Shown in pieces: positions 11,310-22,365 of a stretch of 64,000 bases of DNA. Position numbers and translations under genes: made by a program. The notes below the pieces were generated by a model. It ran no database searches. It had not been told where the DNA came from and worked only from the letters and a program-made list of their open reading frames with translations. Each line of letters begins with the position of its first letter. The first letter of the stretch is position 1. Origin of the DNA: Liolophura sinensis (Eukaryota; Mollusca; Polyplacophora; Chitonida; Chitonidae); contig NC_088298.1 of the NCBI RefSeq assembly GCF_032854445.1, positions 1,732,160 through 1,796,159 of the forward strand, read 5' to 3'.

Positions 11310-12630
11310 GGGACTGCGTTTGTGATTTATCGTCCGTTATTTATCCCGGAGAATGAGAATTACATAAATACGTTAGAGTGTTTCCACGTGCTCCGTGCGA
11401 CGCATATAGCAAATATAATTAACATGTTCAATTTTTAACGCATCAGACGAGAATTTATTGCCGGGGTGGACTGACGGTGTAGTGGAATCGCAGTTGACAA
11501 CGCACGGGCCGTGGAAACACTGTGACGAATGGGTGAACCAGTAATATGGAACTCAGCCTTATCCGCAACAAGTAGTTGCTGTACATACTTATGCAAAATA
11601 AACTTTAGATTAATAGTATATTTTGTTATTTCTTATCAACTCTGTTCCAAGTCAAGTTTGCACAAATTGGGCAACAAATCGATAACTGGTCATTAACATT
11701 TAATTGATTGGGGTTTAATGTCGTACTCGAGAAATTTTCATTTACACAAGGGCGGTCAGTTGTGCAGAGAAAACCTGCACGAGCGCCTGGAGCGCCTCCC
11801 AAAACAGACGGTGGAAGATATGAACACCCGACCTCATTGGTCAAGCCGGGGCCTGATTGTTGCCATGCAGCCAACGCTTTAATCAACTTAGCCAGCGAGA
11901 CACATAATAATTAATAATTATCGCTTATATCATCAGTGATTTAAAAACAAAGGGTCATGAGAAACTATCAAATAACAGTGGCCTGAGCCAGTTACCCTCT
12001 GCTGTTAATAACTGTAGTGTGGCGATAAGAACAGAAGTCTGGTTATGTGAGTTAAGTCGGCTCTGTGTTCTATTTCGAGGTGTGTTACGAGAAATTAATG
12101 GAGGGGCGAACGGTCGGTGAGGTTTTACTCCTGTCAGACACGGAATTGTGCGTATAAAACATGACGGACATCTGTTTCGTAGAACAGACCCAGATGGTTT
12201 AAAAACTCATATATAGTGCCCCTGGCTTCTTAGGAGTTTTCTTTGTTTACAAGCGTCAAACTTTAGCAGCAGTTTTAAGTGAATGACTTGAGCGAACGTT
12301 TTATAATCAAGCAACAATACACACTCGGTTATCATAAAAGCCAGCTGCTTTTTCAGCTACAGCACGTGGAATTATGCCAACTGTCAAAATTATAATTAAG
12401 GACAACGCAAAATTGTTTACAAAGAACAAGAGAAAGATGCACAGATCTACAGTATAAACCACCATGGCCTTCTCTGTCTTAAACAAGATGTTTTATAATA
12501 CCCTTAATTTTTACGATACAATTTGCTTATAGGCCTAATACATACGATCAGAATGCACATTCTTTTAGGCAGAATTGTTACATAATTATTCATAACACCT
12601 TAATTGGGCATACCATCACAATTATGTAAT
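11310..12630. other. Spacer with a diverged SINE-like block at 11700-11885
   Basis: TTGATTGGGGTTTAATGTCG followed by ATTTACACAAGGGCGGTCAG and GACCTCATTGGTCAAGC has the layout of an inverted tRNA-headed SINE (tail first, B-box region late), but differs from family A. The rest is AT-rich and featureless. Confidence 0.45.
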
Positions 12631-12832
12631 AGTTATTTATTTGTTTATTTACTTGAATAGTGTTTTACGCCATACTCAAGAATATTTCTCTTATACGACG
12701 GCGGCCAGCATTATGATAAGAGGAAACCGGAACAGCACGTGGAAAATCCAGGACTGTCCGCAAGTTGTTGGCATGCAGACTTTCCCACGTACGACCGGAG
12801 AGGAAGTCAGCATGAGTGGAATCATATGATGG
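12631..12832 (-). mobile_element. SINE family A copy
   Basis: Tail ATTTATTTGTTTATTTACTT at the left, then GTGTTTTACGCCATACTCAA, ACGACGGCGGCCAGCATTAT and CCCACGTACGACCGGAGAGG, ending near TCAGCATGAGTGGA. The tRNA head is missing. Confidence 0.9.
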
Positions 12833-13340
12833 TGGCTGCACATCTGCATGTATATATGAAAATCGTAAAGTAAACTCCCGTGCCTCTTAGGGACCTTCGG
12901 ATATTGAAAGCCGGGGAATATCACCGGATAATAACTGTTTGAAATGAACGGAATCGTCGGAGAATTGGTGTATTTAATGTACAGACATACCGTCTACATT
13001 CCGAGTGCAGATATCATCCGTTCTGTTGAAGGATCGAGTGTAAAAAATGCTGTAACAATAAATACTCGCCTAAAGCTGACATATGTTCGAGATAATGTCT
13101 GGTTTTGTTTTACAAGAGAATCCCGGCACTTTGGTACATTGTTGCCTCGCTTTCAATGATGTCATGCTTAACAGTCATCACTTCAACTAAGTTGTCCACA
13201 GGGTTATCGATAGGGTGTCACTGGCTCGTCACTAGCACACTTTTTTATATGGCTTTTCTATCATTCCTCGAGTGAGATTTCACCTGTCTTCACTACTATT
13301 ATCGTGAAGCTACTGTACAGGCCTGTGGACAAATCTCCAA
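12833..13340. other. No recognised feature
   Basis: Unique spacer before the minisatellite. No plausible exon was seen. Confidence 0.5.
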
Positions 13341-14925
13341 CGAGTCAACTACCTTTCCACAGACTCGACACTGCCTCACCACAGCCTCACCACAGCCTCA
13401 CTACAAACTCCACCCTGGCTCACCACAGATTCGACACTGGCTCGCCACAGGCACACAGGCACACCACAGACTCACTCAAAGGAACACAGGCACACCACAG
13501 ACTCACACAAAGGATCACCAGAAATTCACCACAAACTCCTGCATAGCTCACCACAAACTCGACACTGGCTCACCACCGACCCACCACAAACTCCAGCCTG
13601 GATCACCATAGGCACACCACAGACTCATCACGAACTCGCCACTGGATCACTTCAGCTACATTACAGACTTAACAGAGACTCTCAGTGGCTCACCGCGGGT
13701 AGGCAGACTAACCACAGGCTTACTACAGGCTTACCACACCACAGGTACACTACAGGCACACTACAGGCTCACCACAAACTCGCCATTGGCTCACCACAGA
13801 CTTATCACACACTCACCACAAACTCGCCACTGGCTCACTTCAGGTACATCACAGACTTAACAGAGACTTGACACTGGCTCATTTCAGGTACATCGCAGAC
13901 TCGAAACTCACTGGCTCACCGCAGGTACATCGCAGACTCGACACTCAGTGGCTCACTGCAGGTACATCGCAGACTCGACACTCAGTGGCTCCCCGCAGGT
14001 AGACAGATTAACCACAGGCTTACTACAGGCTTGCCACAGGCACACCACATGCAGATTCACAAGAGACTCGACATTGGCTCACCGCAGGTACACCACAGAC
14101 ATTGACTCACCACAGGCTCAAAACGGACTCGACACCGGCTTATTACAGGTTCCCCATAGACTCAAACCGGACTCAACACTGGCTCACAGTGTAAAGATAC
14201 ACCACAAACACACCATACACCCATCTCACGCGCACCATAGGCATACCACAGGTTTGCCACTGGCACACCACAGACTCGCCATAAACTCGCCACTGGCTCG
14301 ACACTGGCTCATCACAGGTACACCACAGATTCGTCACAGGTACACCACAAACTCATCACAGGTACACCACAGACTCGAAACGAACTCGACACTGGCTCAT
14401 CACAGATACACCACAGACACGAAACGAACTCGACACTGGCTTACCACAGGTACACCACAGACTTATCACAGGTACACCACAGACTAGAAACGAACTCGAC
14501 ATTGACTCACCACAGGTACACCAAAGACCCATCACAGGTACACCACAGGCTCGAAACGAACTCGACACTGGCTCACCAAAGGTACACCAAAGACCCATCA
14601 CAGGTACACCACAGACTCGAAACGAACTCGACACTGGCTCACCACAGGTACACCAAAGACCCATCACAGGTACACCACAGACTCGAAACGAACTCGACAC
14701 TGGCTCACCATAGGTTCACCACAGACTGATCACAGGTACACTACAGACTCATCACAGGTTCACCACAGACCCGTCAAGGACTCGACACTGGCTCATCACA
14801 GATTCACCATAGACTCAAAACGGACTCGACACTGACTCACCGTCTAAGGATGAACCACAAACACACCATACACCCATCACATGCGCACCATAGGCATACC
14901 ACAGGCTCACCACTGGCAGACTAGT
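13341..14925. repeat. Degenerate CA-rich minisatellite with 66-bp higher-order units
   Basis: Built from short blocks such as CACCACAGACTC, CATCACAGGTACACCACAG and CTCGACACTGGCTCACCA. Between about 14475 and 14705 these settle into a 66-bp unit, ACTCGAAACGAACTCGACAC onward. Two sections of about 110 bp (near 14160-14275 and 14812-14921) are close copies of each other, sharing AACACACCATACACCCATC. Because 66 is a multiple of 3, both strands stay open for long runs; the resulting peptides are not credible proteins. Confidence 0.92.
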
Positions 14926-15628
14926 AACATTTTCTTGGAATGCCTGTAGAGAACATTTAGCCTGCCCCATAATGTATACATATCGTACATGGACACAGAT
15001 TTTCAAGCTATGAATGCTTTATAGATGGAGCAGATGTATATACTGTTTGGCAAAGTCCGGCTATTTCAGATGTATCCAGCTGTATAAGGTTTATAAGGAA
15101 TCGATGTATAAGAATGATCACCGAAGGAAATTTCAGTCAGAGTTAGATAGAAGTATAAGAGGAGTGACCTCATCGAGCAGACCTATGACTTGATATTAAT
15201 TTGTGTGTGTGTTTCACTTCATCAAAAACATTAAGTTTTTTTCAGGGTAAGACTTTGAAACAATGATCAAGATCAAAACCAACAATAGCAATGTTTTTAT
15301 CTTATGAGATTTTCATTTTGTCGAGATATCATTGAAGATTAAAGGTGCAAAACGAAAAAGATGTTGCTACAGAGTGACCTTTGTTGGCTCACATCCATGA
15401 AACTCCATATTGCCACGAATGTGCCTGGGCCAACGGGGCCAGGTCTCTGGAGTTGGGCTGTGACCTAAACCCAAGAGGCTTCTCAATAACCTAGTAAATG
15501 GCGCATTAAAATAATTAAAATAATATATAACATTATTGATGACGGCGTTCAAATATATAACATAAAACGAATTAAAAAAAGAAAAAACCAACGTGCAACG
15601 AAATATATCATAAATACGGGGCAGCATT
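14926..15628. other. No recognised feature
   Basis: AT-rich spacer; a minus-strand ORF at 15.4-15.6 kb looks random. Confidence 0.5.
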
Positions 15629-15792
15629 GTTTTATTTATTTGATTGGTGTTTTACGCCCTACACAAGAATATTTCACATATTCGACGGCGGTCAGCATTA
15701 TGGTAGGTGGAAACCGAGCAGAGCCCGGGGGAAACCCACGACCATCCGCACGTTGCTGGAAGACCTTCCCACGTACGGCCGGGATCAGTATT
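15629..15792 (-). mobile_element. SINE family A copy
   Basis: TTTATTTATTTGATTGGTGT tail, TATTCGACGGCGGTCAGCAT core, GAGCAGAGCCCGGGGGAAAC and CCTTCCCACGTACGGCCGGG. The head is lost at the right. Confidence 0.92.
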
Positions 15793-18700
15793 GTAATAAT
15801 TCATGAAGAAAGAGAAACGTTTTTGTCAGGAGATGGAATTAAACAGCAAAAAATCATGTTGTATTTTCCCCAGTTTTTGACATATCACAGTTTTTGACAT
15901 GTCACAGTTTCCAGCATTCCAGTCAAAGAAAACTGCTGGATCTTGATCTGATATCTATGCTATATTTATTCAGTTCCATGTTGGTATGTGTGTGCGATCT
16001 GTGCAGCGATAGGATGTGAATATTGTATGGCTGTATACAAAAATTGAATGATGTGCAAATAATTACACTGGTACATGTTTCAGCGAAATGTGAAACCGAA
16101 AAGAAATCTAAATTTCCATGCACATATTTAAGGAAAAAATAATAATAAAAAAGCACGAACGCAGAGAACAGATGCAAATCTTCATTTCCACACATATAAA
16201 TTTCTGCCTGCAAACTCTTAACCCTGTCAAAATGACCACTTAATACACCTATAAAGAGGTTAACATTTGCTTAATCATGATGGAGAACGACTGGCTGCTT
16301 GGGAAATCCAGCTGTAGAGTGCAACTCGCGGAAGAAGCAAAACAGGCGCCAGACAGGTTAAGAAAACAAGGGGAAGGTTGAGCTCTTTGCAGAATCCCTA
16401 CGTACAGAGTACGAAGGTAAACACAATTATTTTTTTCGCCCGTCGTGCCAGCCGGCCCGTAAGGATTGCCCAGAGGGGTCTGGAAGATACTGACAGGATA
16501 GCTCATGACAAGGAAAACAGAACAAGGTTTTATGTCATTCTGACAGCAGAAGATCCTGGAGGTTGACGCCACGTGCGATTCGTGTGGTCCAAGGAACACA
16601 GACGTCCATATTTGGAGATTAAAGACGTTCAAACAAGAAGGGGGAAATGTATCCACAGATTTCAGTAGGCCTCATAGTATTGCTGAGACAATTTTAGTTA
16701 AGAGCAGAATATGTAACACTGTAGACAAAGGATGCGGCAGACAACTCTAACAAAACAATAAGAAATATCCTCCACATGCAGATATCTGGTTCTTAGTACA
16801 TTATGCAGTAAAGCCTAAGCAGTAAAGACTAACCCCATGGGTCACAAAGAGCAACGTTGTAGCATGCATAATAACGTTTTTCAGTGCATATCTTGTATAT
16901 TGTGAGTAAAATTATGCTGTTTCCCCATATCACTACATGAAGATTATTTCAGATACTTTTACATAAAAATGATTATTTAAACATTGAATTTGAAGAAAAA
17001 ACGGCATCCTGGAAAGATTAGACCGACAGCTGAAAAAGTATTCACGAGTTGCAGTGTATTGTTTACCTATACAATGACATATGAAGATGTAAAAGCATAA
17101 CGTAAACATCGAAAACGTGTGACTTTCTTCTGTTAACGTCACATGTAATCACCTGACAGTTATGGAAAATGTTTGTGACCAGACATCTAACAAAGACATG
17201 CACTCATTCAGACCACACCAGCACGATTTACACTTAGCCACATTTACCGCATGCAGACGTTAATACCAACCTTTTTCCACGTACATCCTGATGGGCGTAT
17301 ATTTAAAATAATGTCAGTACTGAATGACAATGAGTGTTGGTCTGTCCACCCGTGAGCTGGAATTTCTCACACCATAGTGACAGCAGAATTAACCAGGATA
17401 GAAGTTTTTCACTCACGCTGGGGTGTTCGGCAGGGTTCCACCCTAACCCGCGCTTTATTTGTTAAATATGCAAAGTTTGCTTAATCTTTCCGTGATTACG
17501 AAATGGGTGGATGATTTTCCAAGATACAATAAATAACACGGCAGTGAAGAATGCAGAGATGAGATGAACAGCATCGAAAAATCCTGTCAATATGAACTTT
17601 GCACTTTACCAACAAAGTCACTTCCAGTGATGGCTTTATAGAATGTTCCCATACACACATGAAAATCTGGCCTTTACTTTTGTATACAGGCCATCCACGA
17701 TAGCGATGGCGAAAATGACGAATGGATGACACAAAGATGAATCTTGGGGTGAAAAGAAAATGCCAGATCTAAGTCACTCCTTGGACGAAACTTTCAGATG
17801 GAGGTACATCTTTGAATACAGGATTAATAATAAAATAGTAGTCAAACAGTCTATCCCGATAAATACGAAATCCATCCAAACTAATGGCCTCTTAACAAGT
17901 TCTTGCGCAGCTCTCCGTTACCATGATCTTGGGCGGAATCCTATGTTGAAGCTAGGATAGCCTTGTTTATGAAATTGACATATGGCCCCTTTGCCTCGCC
18001 ATCCCAACCGTGTCGTTCATAGGGTCACACGAAAGGCAGAGGCACAATCCTAATATAGTCACTAAAGCTCAATGTCAAAGTTCCCGTTTGAGAACACAGT
18101 TCCCGTTTGAGAACCCAGTAGAAATTGGGAATATCTTGGGAACTGTGGAAATTGAGAATTGTTGAGGGATATGAGCATGTTTAGAGCAATGAGAGTTAAA
18201 GTTCTGGAGTAGGTTGCTAGTTTGTTTTTAATTGAGGTAAGACTTTATGAATTGGGAAATAGTAAGAGAAAGCATAAAGGATTCTGTTCAGATAAATTTT
18301 GAAATATGGACGGAGCGATGTTTGAGTAAATATTCACGCTTCGGCACAGCAGAAACTAAATGGTATGGTTATAAGGGATTCCCTGAGGTGTCGAAGTAAT
18401 TTGAGTTTGATTGGTTTATTGGCTTAAACGATAACATGAACGTCTACACTAGTCTATTTGCACCAACAGCCTTTTGATAGGCTGTCACACTGAAGGCTCG
18501 GACGGCGATGGCGTTCTCCACACGGGCTGTAACCGATAACGTCCGCGGCCTTAGAACGAGGCACGATGTATAGGACATACTTCAAATGGCGGCTCTTATC
18601 TAGCGCTGATGATTGACGGAGATGAGGTGATGGCGAAAGTCTCTCACACGTTGAACTGATGTGGATACAAGGTTAGAAAAGCATACCTGGTGGTCTGGAG

Positions 18701-18836
18701 GCGTAGAGGAGCGTTTAAAACGTGATTAGCTCGCGGGTCCTTTCCCAAGCAATTATGCAATTGGACAGGTGCTTTAATTAGGCCACCCTGAAATATAGTC
18801 CCGCCTCATTAACCTGCGAGTTATCAAACACGAGCA
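15793..18836. other. No recognised gene; small direct repeat at 18.08 kb
   Basis: Mixed unique DNA. GTTCCCGTTTGAGAACACA and GTTCCCGTTTGAGAACCCA are adjacent direct copies near 18077-18117, each holding a short inverted repeat. ORFs near 16.25-16.66 kb on both strands overlap one another and lack protein character. At 18.4-18.6 kb a TTTGATTGGTTTATTGGCTT block may be a SINE-related relic. Confidence 0.45.
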
Positions 18837-19439
18837 GTGAGCAGCCATGCTGTTTACTCGAAAAAAGGTAAACTGTGGTCCTCGATGCCATTTATTGTCC
18901 CGATCTTCAACGAAAAATGCGCAATACGTTTGTGCATCAATTCAAACGTCCACACCAAAACGTCCATTATCTATACGTCACAAAAACGATGTTGTGACGC
19001 TTTCATTTGCAAAGCATTCATTCTCTCATCACTTACTATCACCACGGGGAATAAATTAAGTATATGGCAGATCGGTAAATGTGACTTATTTTATCATAAT
19101 GGAGCGGTGGATGATATGATAACAACGGAAGACAAAAAACATTGCCAACCTTTTCCTTTAGCTCCGGTTACGGTGCCCTTCTTTCTTGTCTCTGACCGGA
19201 ATAATCGGAAAAATCCCTGGTATTTCTCATGTGTGTCAGTCCACAAGGCCACAAGTTACGTCTCCGGCCACACAATCAATCAAGGTGAATCAAAAGAAGA
19301 AAAATTCAATCTAAAGATGGTTGCGGACCCAGATGCAGGGTCCTCAGCGTTCCGAGTATACGGGAATTCTGAGCCCTACCAGTTTTTTTGGGTAAAAAAC
19401 TTATTAACCCAGAGGGTTTTCTTAGTTACTCACGACTAA
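18837..19439 (+). CDS. Unassigned ORF, no recognised homology
   Basis: The frame is open for about 200 codons, with the first ATG at 18885 (184 codons from there). The translation has no recognisable domain, is rich in Ser, Cys and basic residues, and ends VFLVTHD. A run this long is unusual in this AT-rich DNA but not impossible by chance. Upstream at 18.72-18.83 kb are several ATTA/TAAT homeodomain-type motifs, a CAATTATGCAATT near-palindrome and a GC-richer patch, so a promoter is conceivable. No convincing splice sites were found. Probably non-coding or a lineage-specific gene. Confidence 0.2.
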   Translation: MSSHAVYSKKGKLWSSMPFIVPIFNEKCAIRLCINSNVHTKTSIIYTSQKRCCDAFICKAFILSSLTITTGNKLSIWQIGKCDLFYHNGAVDDMITTEDKKHCQPFPLAPVTVPFFLVSDRNNRKNPWYFSCVSVHKATSYVSGHTINQGESKEEKFNLKMVADPDAGSSAFRVYGNSEPYQFFWVKNLLTQRVFLVTHD

Positions 19440-20587
19440 ACAGATAGCATTTCTTTTCCTCGCTAGTCTGGTGCTAGCGTCTCTCCACGCGCAGTGCTCC
19501 AGCTGGTACCCTTTTAACCCTCTAGAATGGATACATAATGTCGACTCCCGTGTAGCATCCAGAGAACAGAAGAGCACAGAACGTTTTCTCTCCACAGCCA
19601 CAGAAATACTAGCTAACAAAGACGTCTTCACGAGCACACGCGTTCTTTGCAGACAGTTTCCTGAAAATCTTTTCCAAATTTGATGGCGAGAGAGTCGATT
19701 AGCGGAAAAGTTTTGGAGTTTTGTAGAAAAGCAGACGACATATTCGCGAGAACTCGGAGGGTTAACAAAGCGAGGCGGTTATGATGCTGGCTAGTGTATT
19801 CATGTATCACACCCCGAGAGGGTTGTTAAGGGATGCGGAGCCAAGTGAGCGTTAAGACAGACATTACCTCAGCCTCTTGAGTTTGCTTAACATTATTTTC
19901 CTCGGGGGACATGTACTTGGACTGGCTGATATGTTCCTTTATAGATAGCAGCTTCCTATATTTAGGAAATCAGCCCAGGGAAACTACATGTACCTGGAAA
20001 CCTTTGATTGTCTCTGATGAAATGTCATTACAAGAGACAAAATACATATACATATATATATATAGAAACATGTTGGTAAACTTCTTAACACGTCATCCAT
20101 GTTCGCAGCCAGCGCGCACTTAGCGAATCCATACTGGCTCTAAGATGTAAAGTTCCACAACACAGCGATTAATCCGTCAATGTCTAGGGTTTCTCGCAAC
20201 AGCCGTTATTACCAACTAAATTTAACCGCGAACCGGGGGAAGGTGCTCAAACGAACAGACCTACTTCATAAGCGGCTCTGAAAATGTGCCAAATATTTGA
20301 GATTTCTAATATACTCAAAAAGCATCACGCACATCTGCTGAAGTCCAAGTGTTTTATGTACATGGAACATAGCAGATGCTCAGTGCTTAACCGATACCCT
20401 CTGACACCATAAGTCAGTCACAGAGCATAAAGTTACATTCTTTAATTGATTAGACCAGAAACTTTTCACATCTTGTGCATATAGTTACAGAGAACATGTT
20501 TTGATCGATAGCAAAAGGTCAACAATTAAAGATTCGATTTTTTAAAAAAAATTATCCTAAGAAAAAAAAAACAAATTGCGTTTTCAA
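19440..20587. other. No recognised feature
   Basis: A short (TA)n run at about 20046-20062 and a poly-A stretch near 20545-20575. Small ORFs only. Confidence 0.5.
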
Positions 20588-20682
20588 AATGCTCCTCCCA
20601 CCACAATGCTGGCTGCCGCCATATCAGTGAAATATTCTTAAGTGCGGTGTAAAACACCAGTCAGATCAATAAATACAAGTGC
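20588..20682 (+). mobile_element. SINE family A, 3' fragment
   Basis: CACCACAATGCTGGCTGCCG, GTGAAATATTCTTAAGTGCG and GTGTAAAACACCAGTCAGAT followed by an ATAAATA tail. Truncated at the 5' end, as is usual for retroposed copies. Confidence 0.88.
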
Positions 20683-20694
20683 CCTTTCATCAGA

Positions 20695-21375
20695 TGTTTA
20701 AGACGGTTAAGAGGAGAAAGTTGTTTTAATTTGGGTATATTGTGCTGTACCAACCCCATTATCGGGTGTTCCTAAGGGGACAGAGCTGTTTTAGTTGGGG
20801 TATATTGTGCTGTACCAACCCCATTATCGGATGTTCCTAAGGGGACAGAGCTGTTTTAGTTAGGGTATATTGTGCTGTACCAACCCCATTATAGGATGTT
20901 CATAAGAGGACAGAGTTGTTTTAGTTAGGGTATATTGTGCTGTACCAACCCCATTATCGGGTGTTTATAGGGGACAGAGTTGTTTTAGTTTGGGTATATT
21001 GTGCTGTACCAACCCCATTATCGGATGTTCCTAAGGGGACAGAGTTGTTTTAGTTTGGGTATATTGTGCTGTACCAACCCCATTATAGGATGTTCATAAG
21101 AGGACAGAGTTGTTTTAGTTAGGGTATATTGTGCTGTACCAACCCCATTATCGGGTGTTTATAGGGGACAGAGTTGTTTTAGTTTGGGTATATTGTGCTG
21201 TACCAACCCCATTATCGGATGTTCATAAGAGGACAGAGTTGTTTTAGTTAGGGTATATTGTGCTGTACCAACCCCATTATCGGGTGTTTATAGGGGACAG
21301 AGTTGTTTTAGTTAGGGCATATTGTGCTGTACCAACCCCATTATCGGATGTTCATAATAGGTCATATATGTTTTA
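20695..21375. repeat. 65-bp tandem array, 10 copies, with a three-unit higher-order pattern
   Basis: TGTGCTGTACCAACCCCATT recurs at 20741, 20806, 20871, 20936, 21000, 21065, 21130, 21194, 21259 and 21323. Linker variants (TTCCTAAGGGG, TTCATAAGAGG, TTTATAGGGG) occur in the same order in units 2-4 and 5-7, which shows that a block of about 194 bp was duplicated as a whole. Confidence 0.95.
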
Positions 21376-21785
21376 GTTGGGTTATATTAACAACCCTTTT
21401 AGTCGAAGTTTGCGATTGACAGATTCGAATTAGTTGGGACTTACAGTTGTAATAACTCCATGATTTGATGTTTACAAGGGTAGAGAACTTTGAGTTGCCT
21501 TAATTGTGTACTCTTGAAACTAAAACGTTACATTTAACACTGTAAAGATCACGAACAGTTAAAAAAATTACCACATTTACTGGAGTTGGAATATGAACAC
21601 CTTCCGAAGAGTGTAGGAATATTAACAGTTTATGAAAGTGGGTAGATAACTCTAACATAAGTGCAGTCACTCCTCGTAATCATCAACACGTTAATTTTAA
21701 GAATCTATATCATTCTGTTACAGCGCTCTGAATAAATGTTTACAACGGCACAGCTGTTTTTATTGGGGTGTACTATTATTCCATA
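21376..21785. other. No recognised feature
   Basis: Starts with decayed relics of the preceding array (GTTGGGTTATATTAACAACC) and then becomes unique AT-rich DNA. Confidence 0.5.
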
Positions 21786-22003
21786 TCAATTTATTTATTT
21801 TATTTGACTAATTTTTTACGCCGTGCTCAAGAATATTTCATTTATATCACGGCCGCCAGCATTATGATGGCAGGAAACCGGACAAAGCCCGGGGGAACCG
21901 ATGATCACCCGAAGGTTGTTGCAAGACCGCCAGAGAGGACTTGAATTCACAGCGACTGCATTGGTGGGAGGCTCATGGATCAATGCGCCCCGCCTGTAAA
22001 CCC
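21786..22003 (-). mobile_element. SINE family A copy
   Basis: TTTATTTATTTTATTTGACT tail, TTTACGCCGTGCTCAAGAAT, CGGCCGCCAGCATTATGATG, CAAAGCCCGGGGGAACC, the B-box region (GGACTTGAATTCACAGC) and GGCTCATGGATCAATGCGCC head. Nearly full length, with a small internal loss at the CCCACGTACGG part. Confidence 0.92.
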
Positions 22004-22004
22004 T

Positions 22005-22365
22005 TTATTTTAGATGTTTACCAGTAAAGCTTTTATTTTGGGTATTTACCAGTTAATTATTTATTTTGGGTGTTTGCCAGTTAATCCTTTATTTTGGGAG
22101 TTTATCAGTTAATCCTTTATTTTAGGTGTTTACCAGTTAATCCTTTATTTTAGTTGTTTACCAGTTAATCCTTTATTCTAGTTGTTTACCAGTTAATCCT
22201 TAATTTTGGGTGTTAACCAGTTAATCCTTTATTTTAGGTGTTTACCAGTTAATCCTTTATTTTAGGTGTTTACCAGTCAATCCTTTATTTTAGTTGTTTA
22301 CCAGTTAATCCTTTATTTTGGGTGTTTACCAGTTAATCCTTTATTTTGGGTGTTTACAAGTAAAG
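22005..22365. repeat. 28-bp tandem array, about 13 copies
   Basis: Unit TTAATCCTTTATTTTAGGTG plus TTTACCAG, with copies at 22081, 22109, 22137 and so on. It abuts the SINE on its left. Confidence 0.93.

Noticed and set aside
13948-14700. Long ORFs on both strands in the CA-rich region
   Set aside because: The minisatellite period of 66 bp keeps frames open; no protein-like features.
16249-16656. 135-codon minus-strand ORF and overlapping plus-strand ORFs
   Set aside because: Mutually overlapping frames without protein-like composition or splice sites.
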